Source of the DNA: an uncultured Lachnobacterium sp. | GTDB taxonomy: Bacteria; Bacillota; Clostridia; Lachnospirales; Lachnospiraceae | Length of the DNA stretch: 33,644 bases | Direction: 5' to 3' | NCBI GenBank assembly: GCA_937889225.1 | Contig: CALAST010000031.1 | Location: forward strand, 1-33,644 | Part shown: one piece after another, positions 33,083 to 33,644 of the stretch | Layout of the letters: every line of letters begins with the position of its first letter | Numbering within the stretch: the stretch's first letter is position 1 | Program-made: the position numbers and the translations under genes | The notes under the pieces: model-generated | The model's database searches: none | The model's input: the letters and a program-made list of their open reading frames with translations, nothing else | What the model was told of the DNA's origin: nothing

Positions 33083-33107
33083 ACTTCTGGACACGGTGTC
33101 CACAAGT
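33083..33107. promoter_or_regulatory. 25-bp palindrome behind rep
   Basis: ACTT-C-TGGACAC-G-GTGTCCA-C-AAGT: a 7-bp perfect inner palindrome around one base, flanked by a C-C mismatch and four more pairs. No T-run follows. It may be an operator or partition site, or a hairpin that ends rep mRNA. Confidence 0.45.
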
Positions 33108-33169
33108 GGGAAGAATAATGCTTGCTTAATCGAGTAAGTTGGATACATTTTATTTTTCCTTTTTCGGAA

Positions 33170-33198
33170 TTGTGTTGTTGATGAGAAATAGATATAAT
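33170..33198 (+). promoter_or_regulatory. Promoter for the small membrane protein
   Basis: TTGTGT (33170-33175), a 17-base spacer and TATAAT (33193-33198), about 38 bases before the start at 33236. Confidence 0.55.
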
Positions 33199-33235
33199 GA
33201 TGGTGTAAAAGATAAATATGAATTTGGAGGTAAAA

Positions 33236-33589
33236 ATGAAAAAAGCATTGATTAGCCGAAAACTGATAAAGGCGGCAATCGCCTTGGTGATACTGGTTTA
33301 TTTTGCGATTAGAACCATTAGCCCTAAAATCATTTTTGCCCCATTTTTGATTTGTTGCATTGCAAGTATTGGAAAAAATCTTGGATTGTTATTTAACAGA
33401 ACGAAAATTGCTTGCTTTTTTGACAAGTTATTCAAAGTAGTGTTTTTCCTGTCGTGGTTTGTTTTTCTTATCGTAGCCTGCTATATAGCAATAAGAGATG
33501 GAAATTATAAGATAATTTTCTTTACTTTGCCATTTTGGTTAGGTGGACTATTCTTTGCAAAAAGAAAGTTTCAAAGCAACAAAGATTGA
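33236..33589 (+). CDS. Small hydrophobic membrane protein of unknown function
   Basis: A 117-residue protein with four likely membrane helices (about residues 9-27, 29-47, 66-86 and 92-108) and basic ends (MKKALISRKLIK and KRKFQSNKD). GGAGG lies 5 bases before 33236, which makes that start better than the in-frame ATG at 33218. It has its own promoter, apart from the rep operon. I recognise no family. It could be an immunity, exclusion or cargo protein of the element. Confidence 0.65.
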   Translation: MKKALISRKLIKAAIALVILVYFAIRTISPKIIFAPFLICCIASIGKNLGLLFNRTKIACFFDKLFKVVFFLSWFVFLIVACYIAIRDGNYKIIFFTLPFWLGGLFFAKRKFQSNKD

Positions 33590-33644
33590 CAAATTGATTA
33601 GAAACCAATCGAAGTTGGTGTAAACGATAAAGCAGCTTATATGT

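Larger units (their letters stand above)
29190..33644 (+). mobile_element. Left part of an integrative and conjugative-type element (incomplete)
   Basis: From just behind rlmD to the window edge all recognisable genes are plasmid/ICE backbone genes in one direction: a DUF6075-like gene, a DUF3970-like gene, parA, parB, a RepA_N replication initiator and a small membrane protein. This set is typical of Tn1549-like elements in Clostridia. The conjugation and integrase genes are not in view, so whether it is still mobile is unknown. Confidence 0.7.

Overview
The window looks like a low-GC Firmicute of the Clostridia, most likely a Lachnospiraceae-type gut anaerobe. The grounds are AT-rich DNA with strong AGGAGG ribosome sites, sporulation-type genes (a SPOCS/LysM protein like SipL, and Veg), a clostridial methionine aminopeptidase with a SEC-C zinc motif, an AsrABC siroheme reductase, and an integrative element carrying a RepA_N/ParAB backbone. 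I cannot name the species from sequence alone.

Layout. 1-9.6 kb, plus strand: veg, a sipL-like spore coat gene, a CwlO/PcsB-like NlpC/P60 hydrolase, a small membrane-anchored protein, map, an alpha/beta hydrolase, a CYTH protein, an unknown membrane-anchored protein, and a DNA cytosine-5 methyltransferase broken by a frameshift. At 9.7-9.95 kb lies a scar of IS256-type transposase DNA with an unusual 20-bp inverted repeat. 9.98-14.6 kb, minus strand: mutS2, then an OmpR-type response regulator and its histidine kinase. 14.7-17.8 kb, plus strand: a MITE-like structured element, a strong promoter, an HtrA-like PDZ protein that has lost all three catalytic residues, yhaM, and a Crp/Fnr-family regulator.

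17.9-27.3 kb is the metabolic centre: asrA-asrB-asrC, then a Nas/NarB-type molybdopterin nitrate reductase, a four-cluster ferredoxin, an NAD(P)H/FAD oxidoreductase, a TDT/SLAC1-family anion channel, mobA, a highly structured 150-nt intergenic RNA region, a small membrane protein resembling an ECF S component, and a membrane-anchored sulfite-oxidase-fold domain protein. A strong terminator closes it. I read it as one NAD(P)H-driven oxyanion-reduction unit: nitrate reductase plus its electron carriers, its cofactor maturation gene (mobA), and a siroheme reductase that may reduce nitrite and/or sulfite to ammonium or sulfide. The upstream Crp/Fnr protein is the likely regulator.

27.3-33.6 kb: a histidine-kinase remnant, a 70-bp tandem duplication carrying -10 boxes, and rlmD (rumA). 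The 3' end of rlmD is a known integration site, and straight after it begins the edge of an integrative element: a DUF6075-like gene, a DUF3970-like gene, parA, parB, and a RepA_N/DUF6017-type replication initiator. The middle of rep holds thirteen iterons at an exact 23-bp period. Because 23 is not a multiple of 3, each iteron is read in a different frame from the last, which argues that the DNA repeat itself is conserved, probably as a replication origin. The element continues past the right edge.
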